The position numbers were made by a program, and so were the translations under genes. From Nemophila menziesii (Eukaryota; Streptophyta; Magnoliopsida; Boraginales; Hydrophyllaceae), in NCBI GenBank assembly GCA_029959085.1, contig JARWIR010000043.1:2976001-3040000 (forward strand): a stretch of 64,000 nucleotides of DNA. Reading direction: 5' to 3'. Shown piece after piece: positions 1 through 10,739 of the stretch (its first letter is position 1; each line of letters opens with the position of its first letter). The notes beneath the pieces are model-generated. The model had not been told where the DNA came from, searched no databases, and worked only from the letters and a program-made list of their open reading frames with translations.

Positions 1-579
1 ATGAGGTCTAAATGCCTATTTATAATGATAAAATCGGATTAGGGCTTTTACTTAAGGATTAAGTGAAAATTAGAAAAGCCCAAGTCCACTAATTAAGCCC
101 AAATCCCGTAACTGCTGCAGCACCTCCACTAAAACAGTTCTAGCCGATTCGTTATAACTCCGATTGACCTGAAATCACTTGCTAAATTTCCGTAACTCGA
201 TAAGGAACATAATCTCTTCAAAGATCAGCGGCTAAATCAACTCGTAAGTGCTTCGAAATTAGCAATCTTTGGCCGGTTTGCCAGATTTGCAGCTTCAAAA
301 CATAATTCTTTTCGGGATTTATCTTCAAGCTTTGACTCCATATCACGATCTTTGACTTTATTCTCGTGTTCCTCTCCTAGCTAATATTCTAAACCTACAA
401 ACTTTTCACTAAAATACACAAGATTACGCGCAAAAGTTTAATAAATCAAAAATACTAGAAATAAAAGAGGAAATTCGGATTAATGCATATTTAGCCCAAA
501 AGTCTATCAAATTAATCAAATAAACACAAAAAATGATGTCTCCCAAGGGCATATATTTAGAACATTTAGGGAGACATCA
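1..579. mobile_element. LTR, 3' part (cut by window start)
   Basis: The stretch matches, nearly base for base over long runs, the 3' part of the complete solo LTR at 41338-42840 and ends with the same ...GGGAGACATCA. The next bases are not a primer-binding site but run into gypsy coding remnants. This looks like another solo LTR dropped into an older gypsy copy. The left edge and its target-site duplication lie outside the window. The candidate right duplication is CAATG at 580-584. Confidence 0.8.
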
Positions 580-589
580 CAATGACTAC

Positions 590-1250
590 AAGAAGTTAGT
601 GGACATGGTTAGGAAGTTGCAAATTAATTTGCCATTTGTAAAGGTCATCCAACGTATTGACAAAGTACCTAGAGTTAATTAGGGATGTACTCTCAAGCAA
701 ATGCAAATATGAGAAAGGTGTTATGGTTCGTTTGTTAAGAGAATGCAATGAAATTTTCTAAAACGGGTTGCCACCAAAGTTGAAAATCCCTCGGAGATTC
801 AATATTCATATATCCATTGGTGAAGGGTGGATATGTAAAGCAGTGTGTGAATTAGGCGCAAGTATTAATCCTATACTAGAGTCATTATTTTGGAATTTGA
901 ACATTGGAAGAGCAAGACCTATTATTGTGGCCTTAAAAATGGTTGATAGGTCCATCTTTTAACTCGAGGGTAAGATTGAACATTTGCTAGTAAAGGAGGT
1001 AATTTCCTATTTACACGTGATTTATTCTTGACTATGCCGCTGATGAGAATGTCCTTATTATCTTGAGGCGGACATTTTTAGCCACGGGGCGTACTTTAAT
1101 TAATGTTGAGAATGGTGAATGGTGAATTGATCATGAGAGTGCAAGACGAAGATGTCAAGTTCAATTTGTTTAAGACAAGGAAGTTTCCTAAAAACTCAGA
1201 ATGACTGTTCTAAGCAGATGTTATCCATTACATCATGCAAGAGTTATACG
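590..1250 (+). pseudogene. Ty3/gypsy gag-pol remnant with retropepsin region
   Basis: Translation in shifting frames gives the stretch that precedes and covers the aspartic protease of plant Ty3/gypsy polyproteins: a KLVDMVRKLQ-like block at about 592-620, then PPKLKIPRRFNIHISIG and LGASINPI at 768-880, then an ILGRPF-like block near 1060-1080, then VQDEDVKFN near 1140. Stops and frameshifts interrupt it throughout. The usual catalytic D of the D-x-G-A site reads E here (C-E-L-G-A), so even the protease core is dead. The same region occurs at 13939-14514. The family is clear; the lineage is not. Confidence 0.8.
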
Positions 1251-1530
1251 ATTAAATAAAGTTGGCTGCCTTGACTCTTGATATGCCCTAGTTACATAAT
1301 GAGTTAGCCGAAGTTGTGCTGACTCTCACTTTTGAAATTGGAAGACTGAGAATGAGAGGCTATGAACAAGTCTGAGATTCATATGATATAAATCCAATGA
1401 AGAAGCCTTCCATTAAATCTCAACCCGAGTTGGAGGAGAAACCGCTTCATTCACAATTGAGGTATACTTATTTAGGTACTAATAATGCTACACTTGTGAT
1501 TGTTTCTACTGAGACAGGTCATCAAGAATA

Positions 1531-1791
1531 TACTCCATCTGTTTCAAAATGTTTGTCCACTTTGCTTTTCACACAAATTAATAAATATAATTATTACACT
1601 CCCTATTACAAAAGTACCCTTCATAAAGTGTCTTGATATCTTAAATGTGTATTGGAAACATAAATTTTAAATTTTTTAATGGGGGTAATAGTGGAAAAAA
1701 GAGAGAAAAAGTGTCTTGATATTCTAAATGGACAAACATTTAGAAACTACATTTTTAGTAAGTGGACAAACATTATAAAACGGAGGGAGTA
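1531..1791. mobile_element. Stowaway-like MITE (TACTCC...GGAGTA)
   Basis: The left end reads TACTCCATCTGTTTCAAAAT and the right end, reverse-complemented, TACTCCCTCCGTTTTATAAT, followed on both arms by GTTTGTCCACTT. This gives terminal inverted repeats of about 33 bp with a few mismatches and TA at both tips. The size of 261 bp and the CTCCCTCCGT end fit Stowaway-type elements. A degenerate relative lies at 44661-44921. It is inserted in the gypsy remnant area. Confidence 0.65.
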
Positions 1792-1799
1792 AGTTATTG

Positions 1800-2100
1800 C
1801 GTGTGCTTGGACCCAACCAAAAGAAAATTGGATGGATTATTTCTGATATAAAACATATTAGTCCAACCTTATTCCCCACATAAGAATTCTTGAAGACGAG
1901 TGTCAACGATCAATCTAGAGTCAAAGAAGACTTATGTCAGTAAAGAAGGAAGTAGTGAGGATTTTTTTTTATCAAGTTGTTAGATGCGGGGATCTTATTA
2001 TCGATCTCTAATAGTGAATGGGTGTATTTGGTTCAATGTGTGCAGAAAAAAGCAGGAATAACTAGCATCCTGAATAACTAGCATTTCTTTTTGTTGCATA
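1800..2100. other. no gene seen
   Basis: Unassigned sequence between the MITE and the SINE copies. It has short open frames without recognisable domains and no tRNA-like or splice-bounded coding signal. Part may be an older gypsy flank. Confidence 0.5.
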
Positions 2101-2104
2101 TGAG

Positions 2105-2368
2105 AATCACTTTGGACTCGAGTTATTGATTCGATTCGAATCTATACCATTAGATTGGATGACCAAGACCCTGTTCAGTATCATTTTTAGAATACCGATA
2201 TGTATAATTAAAAAAATTGAAAGTAATTTGTGTAAACTATTTAGTAATTCTTTTTTTTTTGTTACATAGGAGAGTCATTTTGGACTCGGAGTCATTGACT
2301 CGGTTCGAACATACACCACTAGATTGGATGACCAAGGCTCTGGCCAGTGAGCTAATCTCAACCGGTAA
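2105..2368 (-). mobile_element. two tRNA-derived SINE fragments
   Basis: On the minus strand 2368-2250 reads from CCGGTTGAGATTAGCTCAC through a Pol III A-box-like TTAGCTCACTGG and GCCAGAGCCTTGG to a B-box-like TGTTCGAACC. A second, more decayed copy at about 2105-2190 repeats the GATTCGAATC to GATGACCAAGACC part. The order and the CAGAGCCTTG block match the SINE at 63838-64000. Both are truncated, and the 3' tails are not identified. Confidence 0.6.
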
Positions 2369-2868
2369 CTATTTAGTAATTCGAACATACAATACATAAA
2401 CTTTTTCGTCCAAAAAAAAAAAAAACATAAACTTTTTATTCCATTACAACTTGCAAATTTCTTCTATAAAAAAGGAGGAATAAAAAAATATGCATATATG
2501 CGCACCTGGAATTTGAGGTTTTCTTTTTAGGCCCATTCTTTGGGTAGCCGCCTTGTTATCCTTATCACGAATCTCAATATTCGTAAATTTAATATCTTGC
2601 TTATCTAGGACAGGTGTTGTAACACAGTCAATAAATAAATAAATGAATAGATTTAAGAAAAACAAAAAAAAAAAAGTCTAAACTATCCTTTCAAATGATT
2701 TTTTTTTACATGTCCAGGAAATTTTTTTTTTTTTTACTACAAATGAGAGATCAGAATAATCTAGCAACTAGAACAATTATATATTTTAATGGAATTTTTT
2801 TAAGTATAACATTATATAGCAAAAATATTAGCAAATAAGTACCTATATAAAAATAATTAGAAACTTAA

Positions 2869-3003
2869 CACTCTGGTCGCGGTCAAACCACGGTCTTTTT
2901 CGAAAGGCGGTCATTGAATGATCGTCTTTCCTTAATAGCAGATTAACAAATTAATTGAAAGGCGACTTTTCAGAAAGGTCGTGGTCTGGTCACGACCAGA
3001 GTG
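2869..3003. repeat. 135-bp foldback (palindromic) element
   Basis: The two arms, CACTCTGGTCGCGGTC... and the complement of ...GGTCACGACCAGAGTG, pair over about 50 bp with scattered mismatches, leaving a short loop near 2930-2955. The tips CACT/AGTG resemble CACTA-type ends, but no clean 3-bp duplication is visible and the element is too small to code. It is probably a foldback MITE. Confidence 0.55.
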
Positions 3004-3339
3004 CCAGATTTCATATTATTTTCATATGCAGGCTTATTTGCCAATTTGTTTCCAAATAATGTTATGTTTTAAAAAAACTCTCCAAATGATATAGAGTTAT
3101 AAATCTAATGCAAACACTTTATTCTTTTCATATATCAAAGGATTGAATCCCAATTAATATATTAAGACTAATATTTACAAGAAATCTAATACAATCCTAG
3201 GAGTCGTGCAACTATTTCTATCTCTTATGATAAAGTTTCAAAGTTAGTCCGGGGATCCTCCAACACAATTGGACTAATTGACGCAACCGCCCCTTCATAA
3301 CTAGGTTATCCGCACAATTGGAGGATTCCCAAGTGTTGT

Positions 3340-4060
3340 ATTTTATTTGTATAATCCAGTAAAATAATATAAAAACCATACAGAAATAAAATAAACGTAA
3401 ATAAATAAATAATTTTTTTTTTCTTCTTCTATAATCCTATCACTAGGAGTGGTTTTATTTATTTCGATAAGTTTGTTTTGCAATTCTTTAATTTGTATCT
3501 CATGGTTCTTAAATGTTTTTCTACTCCAAATTTTAAGTTTTTTTGTAGTATTACCTCTTTTCCTCACATAATTGGTAATTGGGGGGGGGGGGGGGTCAAT
3601 TCTTTTCATACTCCAACCTTTGTTAATTATATCCCTACACTCCGCATTGTCAAGCTAGTATTGACTCAAATTTAAACGGTTTAGGGTGATTATTCATATT
3701 AACATCATAATTTAAGACAAGGGGAGAGTGATCTGAACCGATTTCTGGAGGGACGAAGACTTGTGCCCTTGGGAATCGATTAAGCCATTCATAAGAAGCC
3801 ATTGCCTTGTCTATCCTTGTTTTGACGTGCTTTTTCCCTACCATCCTGTTTGACCATGTGAAAAGACACCCGTTAGTTTGAATTTCAATTAGTGAATTAC
3901 TATACGTAAAATTCTTAAATTCATTAATGTGATTAATATATGCTGGATTAGCGCTACTTTTCTCATTTATATTCAATATATCATTAAAGTCTCCAAAAAT
4001 CAACCCATGGGTCATTTATGTCTTTGCTCCATTCTGATATATCATACCATGTTTTGACAA
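3340..4060 (-). pseudogene. LINE ORF2 endonuclease fragment
   Basis: The minus strand from 4015 encodes an APE-type endonuclease C-terminal part with a GDFND motif near the start and GSDHSPL near position 3720. These are the signature blocks of plant LINE endonucleases. The coding continues past a poly-G tract (15 G at 3581-3595) that shifts frame into the spacer before the reverse transcriptase, with lysine-rich sequence around 3400-3560. Upstream of 4015 the frame breaks, and an INDPWV-like piece continues to about 4060. No reverse transcriptase follows, so this is a truncated, dead copy. Confidence 0.8.
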
Positions 4061-4295
4061 ATATGGACATATGCTTTCCTTTGGTACGATAATACTAGGT
4101 CACTCTCCTCTTAAATATTTCCTTTAGTATGATAATGTTGTGAACAAAAACATGATATATCAAATATTAACTTAATACATTTAGTGGGTAAACACACCAC
4201 CAATGTTGATGTTGTTCCAACAATACCGATGATCCTTACATGAGCCTTGTATATTGATGATCTTCAGCATGGGTAGGAAGGCCATCGATTCAAGT

Positions 4296-4453
4296 CGTCT
4301 ATCAATTATGCTCACTGACATCTTGATTCTCACTAAACAGGGGAGTGTAACCTCTGTGGCAAAATAATTATTTGCGTCTATCAATTATGCTCACTGACAT
4401 CTTGATTCTCACTAAACAGGGGAGTGTAACCTCTGTGGCAAAATAATTATCTG
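4296..4453. repeat. 79-bp tandem duplication (2 copies)
   Basis: Copies at 4296-4374 and 4375-4453 are almost identical (one T/C difference near the end). Both start with CGTCT, and the second unit ends at the 3' end of the tRNA-Gly-like gene, whose acceptor strand reads TGCGTCT on this strand. The five-base CGTCT at both boundaries could have primed the duplication by slippage. Confidence 0.9.
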
Positions 4454-4523
4454 CGTCTGTCGGGAGTCGAACCCAAGTCTATTGCTTGGAAGGAAATTAT
4501 CCCAACCATTGGACTATAAACAC
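4452..4523 (-). tRNA. tRNA-Gly(UCC), probably a pseudogene
   Basis: The reverse complement carries a D arm AGTCCAATGGTTGGGATA, an anticodon loop CTTCCAA (anticodon TCC) and a T arm GGGTTCGACTCCC. It aligns along its whole 72 nt with plant nuclear tRNA-Gly(UCC). Defects seen: an A-C mismatch at the base of the acceptor stem, G-U pairs at other acceptor positions, and one T-C mismatch in the anticodon stem (ATTTC against GCAAT). The T stem keeps only wobble damage. I read it as a recently decayed gene rather than a working one. Confidence 0.7.
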
Positions 4524-5564
4524 TTAGCACACAATCATGTTTCCTGTCAAATATAATAATTTTTTTAATAACACAAGATAAAATGCTTGGAGAAATTTTC
4601 CATCATATATAGTGAGATATTTTATAAAAGTACATGCATATAACAAACAATTATAGCTACTTTATGATAAATATTCTCATTTTATATGAGCACAATAGGC
4701 TATTTAAGAGCCAACTTGCATCATGCACTGCATGAAAGATCATTTCAACATTTAAAGTAACATCTCATTGTCAAGAATGTAATTTATAACATAGAAGAAT
4801 TTATATTCGACGCATGTCTAGGTGAGTATATACAAACTATCTTTCTTACAACAAATGTTTAGATACCATATTCAATATTTTCACCAGAAAAAAAAAATTA
4901 AACATCATTTTTAAATTGACTACAAATTTAAATACCTTTTGTTTATCATTTTGAATTCTCTTTCAATATAATGAAATTATCGTTATTATTGAATCTATAA
5001 TCATAGCAAAGTTATTGACCACAATTCACATATACCCTATAACCAAAATAAAAATTACTTATCAAAAGAAACTTATTCAAAATAATAATAATTTAACATC
5101 AACAACTAAAACATATATTATAACATCACAAAGTTTTAATAAATAACAGAAAACTGAGAAATGTAGGGAATTCAGTGATTATTGGTACATGTTCCGTTTT
5201 TTGTTTGTTTGAGTGCTCCTAATGGTGTGACTTCTCCCGATACCCACCACAAAAAATTAAAACCCTAACTTCTCTTTCTTTTATGTGCATTAGGCTGTAA
5301 TGGAGAAATAAGTAGCTTATCTTTCTCGTTCTCTTTTATGCGGATGAGTTGTAGTTGTGGTACGTACTATAGAGAAGATAAAGAGTCTCACCTCAAATTA
5401 ACAAGAATCTCTCTTTGTTAAGAAAATATGATATTTGGCGTGAGCTAGGAAGCTTGTGTTAGATGGAAAAGTAAGGGCGTTCTAGTACTTTATCACCAAC
5501 TGTTAGTGGGTAACTAAAGTATTCTAAAAGAGACCTTATAATAGAAGTCCATGACCTCTAAGGC
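4524..5564. other. AT-rich intergenic stretch, no gene seen
   Basis: AT-rich DNA with scattered homopolymers. No open frame has a recognisable domain and no inverted-repeat element with target duplications stands out before 5565. Confidence 0.6.
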
Positions 5565-6118
5565 TAGGGTTGTAAACGAGTCGAGTTGAGCCGAATACTT
5601 GATGTACAAGATTGTTTGTTTAATTTCTTGAGCCGAGCTCAAATTTAAACGAGCCGGGCTCAAATCTAAACGAGTCGAGCCCGAGCTTCCAATGATCCAA
5701 ATCAGAAATGTTAGAACTTGTTTGTTTAACTTATAGAACGGTCTTTTTTAGAGTCCAGCACGAGTTGCTCATGAACAATTATGGTTGAAATGAGCCTCTC
5801 ATGAACGGTTGGCATTTGATATTGTCTGTGGTATGAATAAATGAAACATAACATTAATGAAAAAGATAAATGTCTAAAGAAATTAAAAATATCAAATTGA
5901 TATTGAAGGTTTAATAATATATTTATAAGTAGATAATATATTAATTTATAATTCATAATTTTAAACGAGTTCACGAGCCGAGCTCGAGCTCGTTTATATA
6001 TCGAGCTTAAAATGGAACTTAAGTTTGAACTTATTTATATTCGAACCAATCTCGAACGAACTTTTCTTCGAGCCGAGCTCGAACGGCTCGCGAGTGGCTT
6101 GGTTCATTTACAGCCCTA
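5565..6118. mobile_element. hAT-type MITE, TSD TCTAAGGC
   Basis: Element of 554 bp starting TAGGGTTGTAAACGAG and ending GGTTCATTTACAGCCCTA, so the ends are inverted repeats (TAGGGYTGTAAA). It is flanked by a perfect 8-bp duplication TCTAAGGC at 5557-5564 and 6119-6126, the hAT hallmark. Both arms are packed with GAGCCGAGCTCG-like subterminal motifs. It has no coding capacity. Close relatives are at 38230-38792 and 54626-55018. It sits about 330 bp upstream of RPL22. Confidence 0.92.
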
Positions 6119-6349
6119 TCTAAGGCCTTAAAAATCTGTTTACCAAAAAGACGGTAAAAGATAAATTAAGGGGTAGAAGTAGCGGTTTTGGTATAGTTTG
6201 GGGGAAATTTGCATTTAGACATGCTTTAAACGATGTACCCAAATTCCCCAAAGGAGCACTGTCTCAAATATTAAACGTTAGGGGGTCTAAATTCCATTTT
6301 ATTAGAGTGAAAGGCGTAAAGAAGCAAAAAAGGAAAAATACCCCAAAAT

Positions 6350-6358
6350 AAACCCTAA
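6350..6358 (+). promoter_or_regulatory. telo-box AAACCCTAA upstream of RPL22
   Basis: AAACCCTAA lies 92 bp before the start codon. Telo-boxes are a known hallmark of plant ribosomal-protein promoters, where they act near the transcription start. No clear TATA box or TGGGCC site II motif was found beside it. Confidence 0.7.
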
Positions 6359-6450
6359 CGTATTACATTAGCTCACATTTTACTCACTCTCATCGATAGC
6401 AGCCGGGTCTCTTCTTCGCATCGATCATCCACAAACAAAGAGAAGCAAAG

Positions 6451-7490
6451 ATGAGCCGAGGAGTAGCAGCAGCCGGAAAAGGTGGGAAAAAGAAGGGAAC
6501 AAACACCTTCATTATCGATTGTGGTAAGCCAGTTGAGGACAAGATTATGGATATTATGTCATTGGAGAAGTTCTTTCATGCGAGAATCAAAGTCGGCGGC
6601 AAACCTGGTGCTTTTGGTGATGCCGTTACCATCAACCGTGATAAGACCAAAATCACCGTCACAGCTGACAGTACCTTCTCCAAAAGGTAATATCCGATAA
6701 CATTTTAATTTATTATCCATCACCGAGAATGTATTTGATTTTACAAAGTAGGATTTAATTCGATATTTGTATGAGCTTTTGTATGCTAAAGAAGTATTTT
6801 TCGAATGTTATAGTTGTACCTATGTAAATCTGTTAAGAGTGAAGTGCAAAATTTGCTCTGTGTTCTATTATCAGTCACCTATACGCTGTAAACTGTAAAT
6901 GAGACATCCGTAACTTTTTTTTATCCATATACAAATACAAATAGACATTGTATCATAATAATATGCTTTATTGTAATAATATGATAATCCCTCTCTTCTA
7001 TTAGAATGTGGTTCCCTAAACGCTTCATTTTTGGATAACAATGGGGGATTTTCCAGAACAATTTTATCATGATAGCACTATTTGCGACATGCCCATCAAT
7101 TTGATACACTAATGCCACAAAACTATTAGCTATGATATTACAAAGCTTCTTCTTCTTTTGTAGCTAATATTATTAAGATAATAGCAAGGCCTCGTCCCAT
7201 TACTTCTGTTTATTACTTCCAACTCCATGTCAATTCTTGTAATACATGTTCATTTTTTTGTCTGAAAATTTCTTTGGTATAATACATGTGTTTTATTTGG
7301 TTTAAGATTTTGATTCACTACTATATTAATTATGTTTTATTCCAGGTATTTAAAATATCTGACAAAGAAGTACTTGAAGAAACACAATGTGAGAGATTGG
7401 CTTCGTGTGATTGCTTCCAACAAGGACAAGAATGTGTATGAGTTGCGTTACTTTAACATTGCTGAGAATGAGGCTGAGGAAGAGGATTAA
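6451..7490 (+). CDS. RPL22: 60S ribosomal protein L22 (eL22), 2 exons
   Basis: Component of the cytosolic large ribosomal subunit. Exons are 6451-6686 and 7346-7490; the GT-AG intron of 659 bp is in phase 2 (AG|G restores Arg). The joined frame encodes 126 aa, against about 124 in Arabidopsis L22e. Visible blocks are a basic glycine-rich N-terminus (residues 1-17), [16 protein letters not shown] and the conserved [15 protein letters not shown] around residues 18-50, [30 protein letters not shown] sequence across the splice, [11 protein letters not shown], and an acidic EAEEED tail, all typical of eL22. The ATG has a purine at -3 and follows a leader with a telo-box. No frame damage is seen, so it is probably functional. 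A hAT MITE lies just upstream. Confidence 0.96.
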
Positions 7491-8087
7491 GTAATTAAGC
7501 TGTTTCAAATTCATGTGTTTTAAACAAACCTACCAGATTGTTTTTGTAGTATTTCTTCCTAGCTATGGATTTTGTTTGCACTTGTATGCCTTTCATGATC
7601 ATAGATTATTGATAATTTATTGTTTTATATCTGTTTCTGGCTTTGATCTAAGTTATGACTATTTTATGCTTATTGAGTTCTCTGATTAACCAAGTGTTGG
7701 TGGAATGCATTTTTGGCTTGGCTTTTTGTCCTCACCACATCTTGCAAAAGTCTCAACAGATATATAACCATGTAATTAGATAGATCTTCAAGTTTTGGTG
7801 GTTCGACATGTCCTCTGTTATTCAACTACTAGTTTCTGTTTTCAGTATTCAAGGTCTGAGATCTGCTTCTTCAACTTGGGAGGTCTGACGTCTTCATATC
7901 ACCAAAATAATTATTTCGACTAAAGTGTCCGAGAGCCTGGTGTAGTGGAGATCTGGCTATTGATCGTAACACACCTAAGGCTTAACACTAGCTCACAACA
8001 TATGTATCTATTCAATGTACTATAAACTCAATAAACAATCTCCCCATTTTGATGAAATAAGAAAATAAGATCACAGTGTGAGCACAA
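7491..8087. other. RPL22 3' flank, no gene seen
   Basis: The first 150-200 bases are T-rich and probably hold the RPL22 3' UTR. The rest has no coding or repeat signature that I recognise. Confidence 0.5.
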
Positions 8088-8237
8088 AAATTAACTATGA
8101 AGTCTAATATGGCTCGACCCCATTATGTTAAGCATACAAATTAACTATGAAGTCTAATATGGCTCGACCCCATTATGTTAAGCATACAAATTAACTATGA
8201 AGTCTAATATGGCTCGACCCCATTATGTTAAGCATAT
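8088..8237. repeat. 50-bp tandem repeat, 3 copies
   Basis: A 50-bp unit beginning AATTAACTATGAAGTCTAAT and containing GGCTCGACCCCATTATG is repeated three times head to tail with almost no divergence (TTAACTATGA recurs at 8091, 8141 and 8191). The flanks are unrelated, so it is a young minisatellite. Confidence 0.93.
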
Positions 8238-10150
8238 AACTATTTTAAGCATGAATTGGAGTAGAAAACTCCCCCGTAAACTACTCATATAACCACTAAC
8301 ATGCATTAATACTCCCCCATAGATAGTGTATCCTAGCCACGGGATGACCGACTCCTCTCTCATTGAACCACTTGAGTCTCTAAGATGGGTACCCTTTTAT
8401 CCATGCATGTTACATTCTCGTAAATGCTTTAAAGCTTTTCCTTAAAGGTTTGGTATTTCGCTTGGGTGAATGTGGCGAGTTGTATCCCCAATTTTTCGTT
8501 CGTTTTAATACATATAAAAATTGAACGTCTTGGTGGAGGGGTCAGGGTCGGAGGAGCTTGTGACGTCGATGGACCCAGATCACCTTGTGCGAAAATAATG
8601 GAGTCGGGCTGGTAAGAGTATTTTCCAAATTAGCTGTGACTTTAACGTTTTATTTAACATCGTTCCCGAGCTATATTAACACACCAAAATCAATTTATCT
8701 TAAAGTGTAATACGAAATAGTCATTTTGTTCAACAAAATAAAGTCGAACTTACTTTGATGATCGAACAATTTAATGACGGTGCAAGCCACATTTATATTT
8801 AGGCTTTGGAAGATGGATCCGACGGCTAAGCCATAAGGTACATGCATAGACTTATTGCGAGTCCGTTGTATTGCTAAAGAATAATAAACACTAATCGAAC
8901 AAAATGGTTTTAACAAAAATATATATTTCAAAATTGTAAATAAAACAAAGTTTACACGAAATTGAAATTATTATATAGAATTACATGGATACCAGAATTT
9001 CGAGTGATAATACGATAGTGCTTGCGTTAAAAAGACCTTCCGGGTGTAACTGGTATCTCTAAACAAAATAGTTTCTATCACTAATCTATGCTCAGAAAAC
9101 GACTACGAGAGAAGTAGAGTTAGAGAAATTTCTGGTGCGTTGTAATTCTGTTGTTGTTTGTGTGTTTCCAAATGACTTTTGAGTCTCTTTAAGTTTATCA
9201 TCTATCAAAAAACAATTTGAAATAAAGCCAGACATAAAGCACACCATGAAGTCTGTCATAAACACGTACATCATAAAGCCAAAAATCGTTACCCTTATCT
9301 TAGAAAATGGCATGAACCTGAACATTTTCTTTGACAAGGGGAGAATGAATTTGGTCACTACTTGTAACTCTTGATCCATAAGTGGGAGTTACCATTGGGG
9401 ATGAGAGCAATCATTACGGTTTTTTAATGCGAGAGTTTCTTACCTAAGAATAAATGCCATGAAGATGACCGACAACTATTCGACGGGTACGAGACGACTC
9501 AGTCTCGTCTCGATAAAAACCTGATCCCAAAATATATTTTATTTTTTATTTTGAAATTCCCCAAGACTTCCCAACACCCCCACACGACCAAGCTCCAACA
9601 CTGCCCATTTACTAGGTAGAGATTTTTGTTGGGTAATAAAACAAAAATCGTCCCAAAATAGTATTCATAGGGGTTCAAACCTTGGTTAGATGCATTTCAC
9701 ATGACCTAACTTCTTATATATCTAAGCTAGGACCTTTATGTCTTGAGCCTTTTGATATGTATAGAAAGAGAAATATTATAAACCAATATTTTTCCCATCT
9801 CAATTTATGATGTGAGACTTTTCAAGGAAAAAATTATTGGTTTTCTCTTTCTCAAAGAGCATGAAAAACCCATTAAAAAGTCTCTATAATTTTCAACAAT
9901 ATCCTCCAGGAGAAAAGGTGAACATGTTTCTGTGCATACCAGTGTTCGGTGAATTGCACTTAAGTGGCAATATCTTTTATTTTAAATTGACATGAAGTGA
10001 AGTGAGGCAACCACCAAATCTTGTCAAGTGAACGTAATCTTGAACTGGACAGTCTTCGATTGCTACCCTCACAACAAATAATCTACCCACTAGTATATAT
10101 AGATTCCTCAATCATCAACCTTGAAACATAGGCGATCTCCAATAATGTCT
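8238..10150. other. unassigned, perhaps copia LTR-side sequence
   Basis: No host gene seen. Minus-strand coding of a copia element ends at about 10740, so this stretch lies where its 3' non-coding region and LTR would be expected. I could not pair two LTR ends or find a TG...CA boundary with a duplication. A 95-codon open frame at 9092-9379 (-) has no recognisable domain. Confidence 0.35.
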
Positions 10151-10159
10151 ACCCACAAT

Positions 10160-10680
10160 AGTCGACCCCTTACGGATTTCGATATCATTAAGATCTATAG
10201 AGCTCAACCTAATAGGATTTATCAAGTCCTTACCAGTAGAACCAATACTGCGGGCTATGAATTCAGAGTCGATGTATAAACTCATCCTAATAGGATCATC
10301 AAGAACGTCGCCTTGAAGTCGTATTATAAACAATGTATCTCAATATCGTTGGTGAAATCATCAAGTCCTTCTTAATAGGACCACCAGATATGGCTATGAA
10401 TTCATTAAGATTTATAAAATCATTCTTAAGCTCTTTTAGGAGCAACAAGACTCAACTTTATTAGTGAATTAATCAAACCTTTTCAATAGGACCACTAGTG
10501 AAGGATATGAATTTATTAAGTATGAGCAATATATATGTAAATTCATCAAGTCTGTCTCAATAGGACCACCACACATGTCTATGAATTCATTAAGTATGAG
10601 CAAATAGTGAATTCATCAAGACCGTATCAATAGGACTATCACACAGGGCTATCAAATCATTAAGAGTTAATATGCTCATG
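10160..10680. repeat. degenerate ~65-70-bp tandem repeat
   Basis: At least four units (starting near 10350, 10465, 10538 and 10607) share a GTGAATTCATCAAG...CAATAGGACCACCA...CTATGAATTCATTAAG pattern, and weaker copies reach back to about 10160. The block directly follows, on the minus strand, the RNase H end of a copia element. It may be that element's 3' non-coding or U3 region. Confidence 0.75.
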
Positions 10681-10739
10681 TATGCACACTTTACGCCATA
10701 TAGAGGGAAAATAGTGCATCATATAGACTCACCAATCAT

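Noticed and set aside
8088..8237. CRISPR-like array
   Set aside because: There are no spacers: the 50-bp units are continuous, and the genome is eukaryotic.
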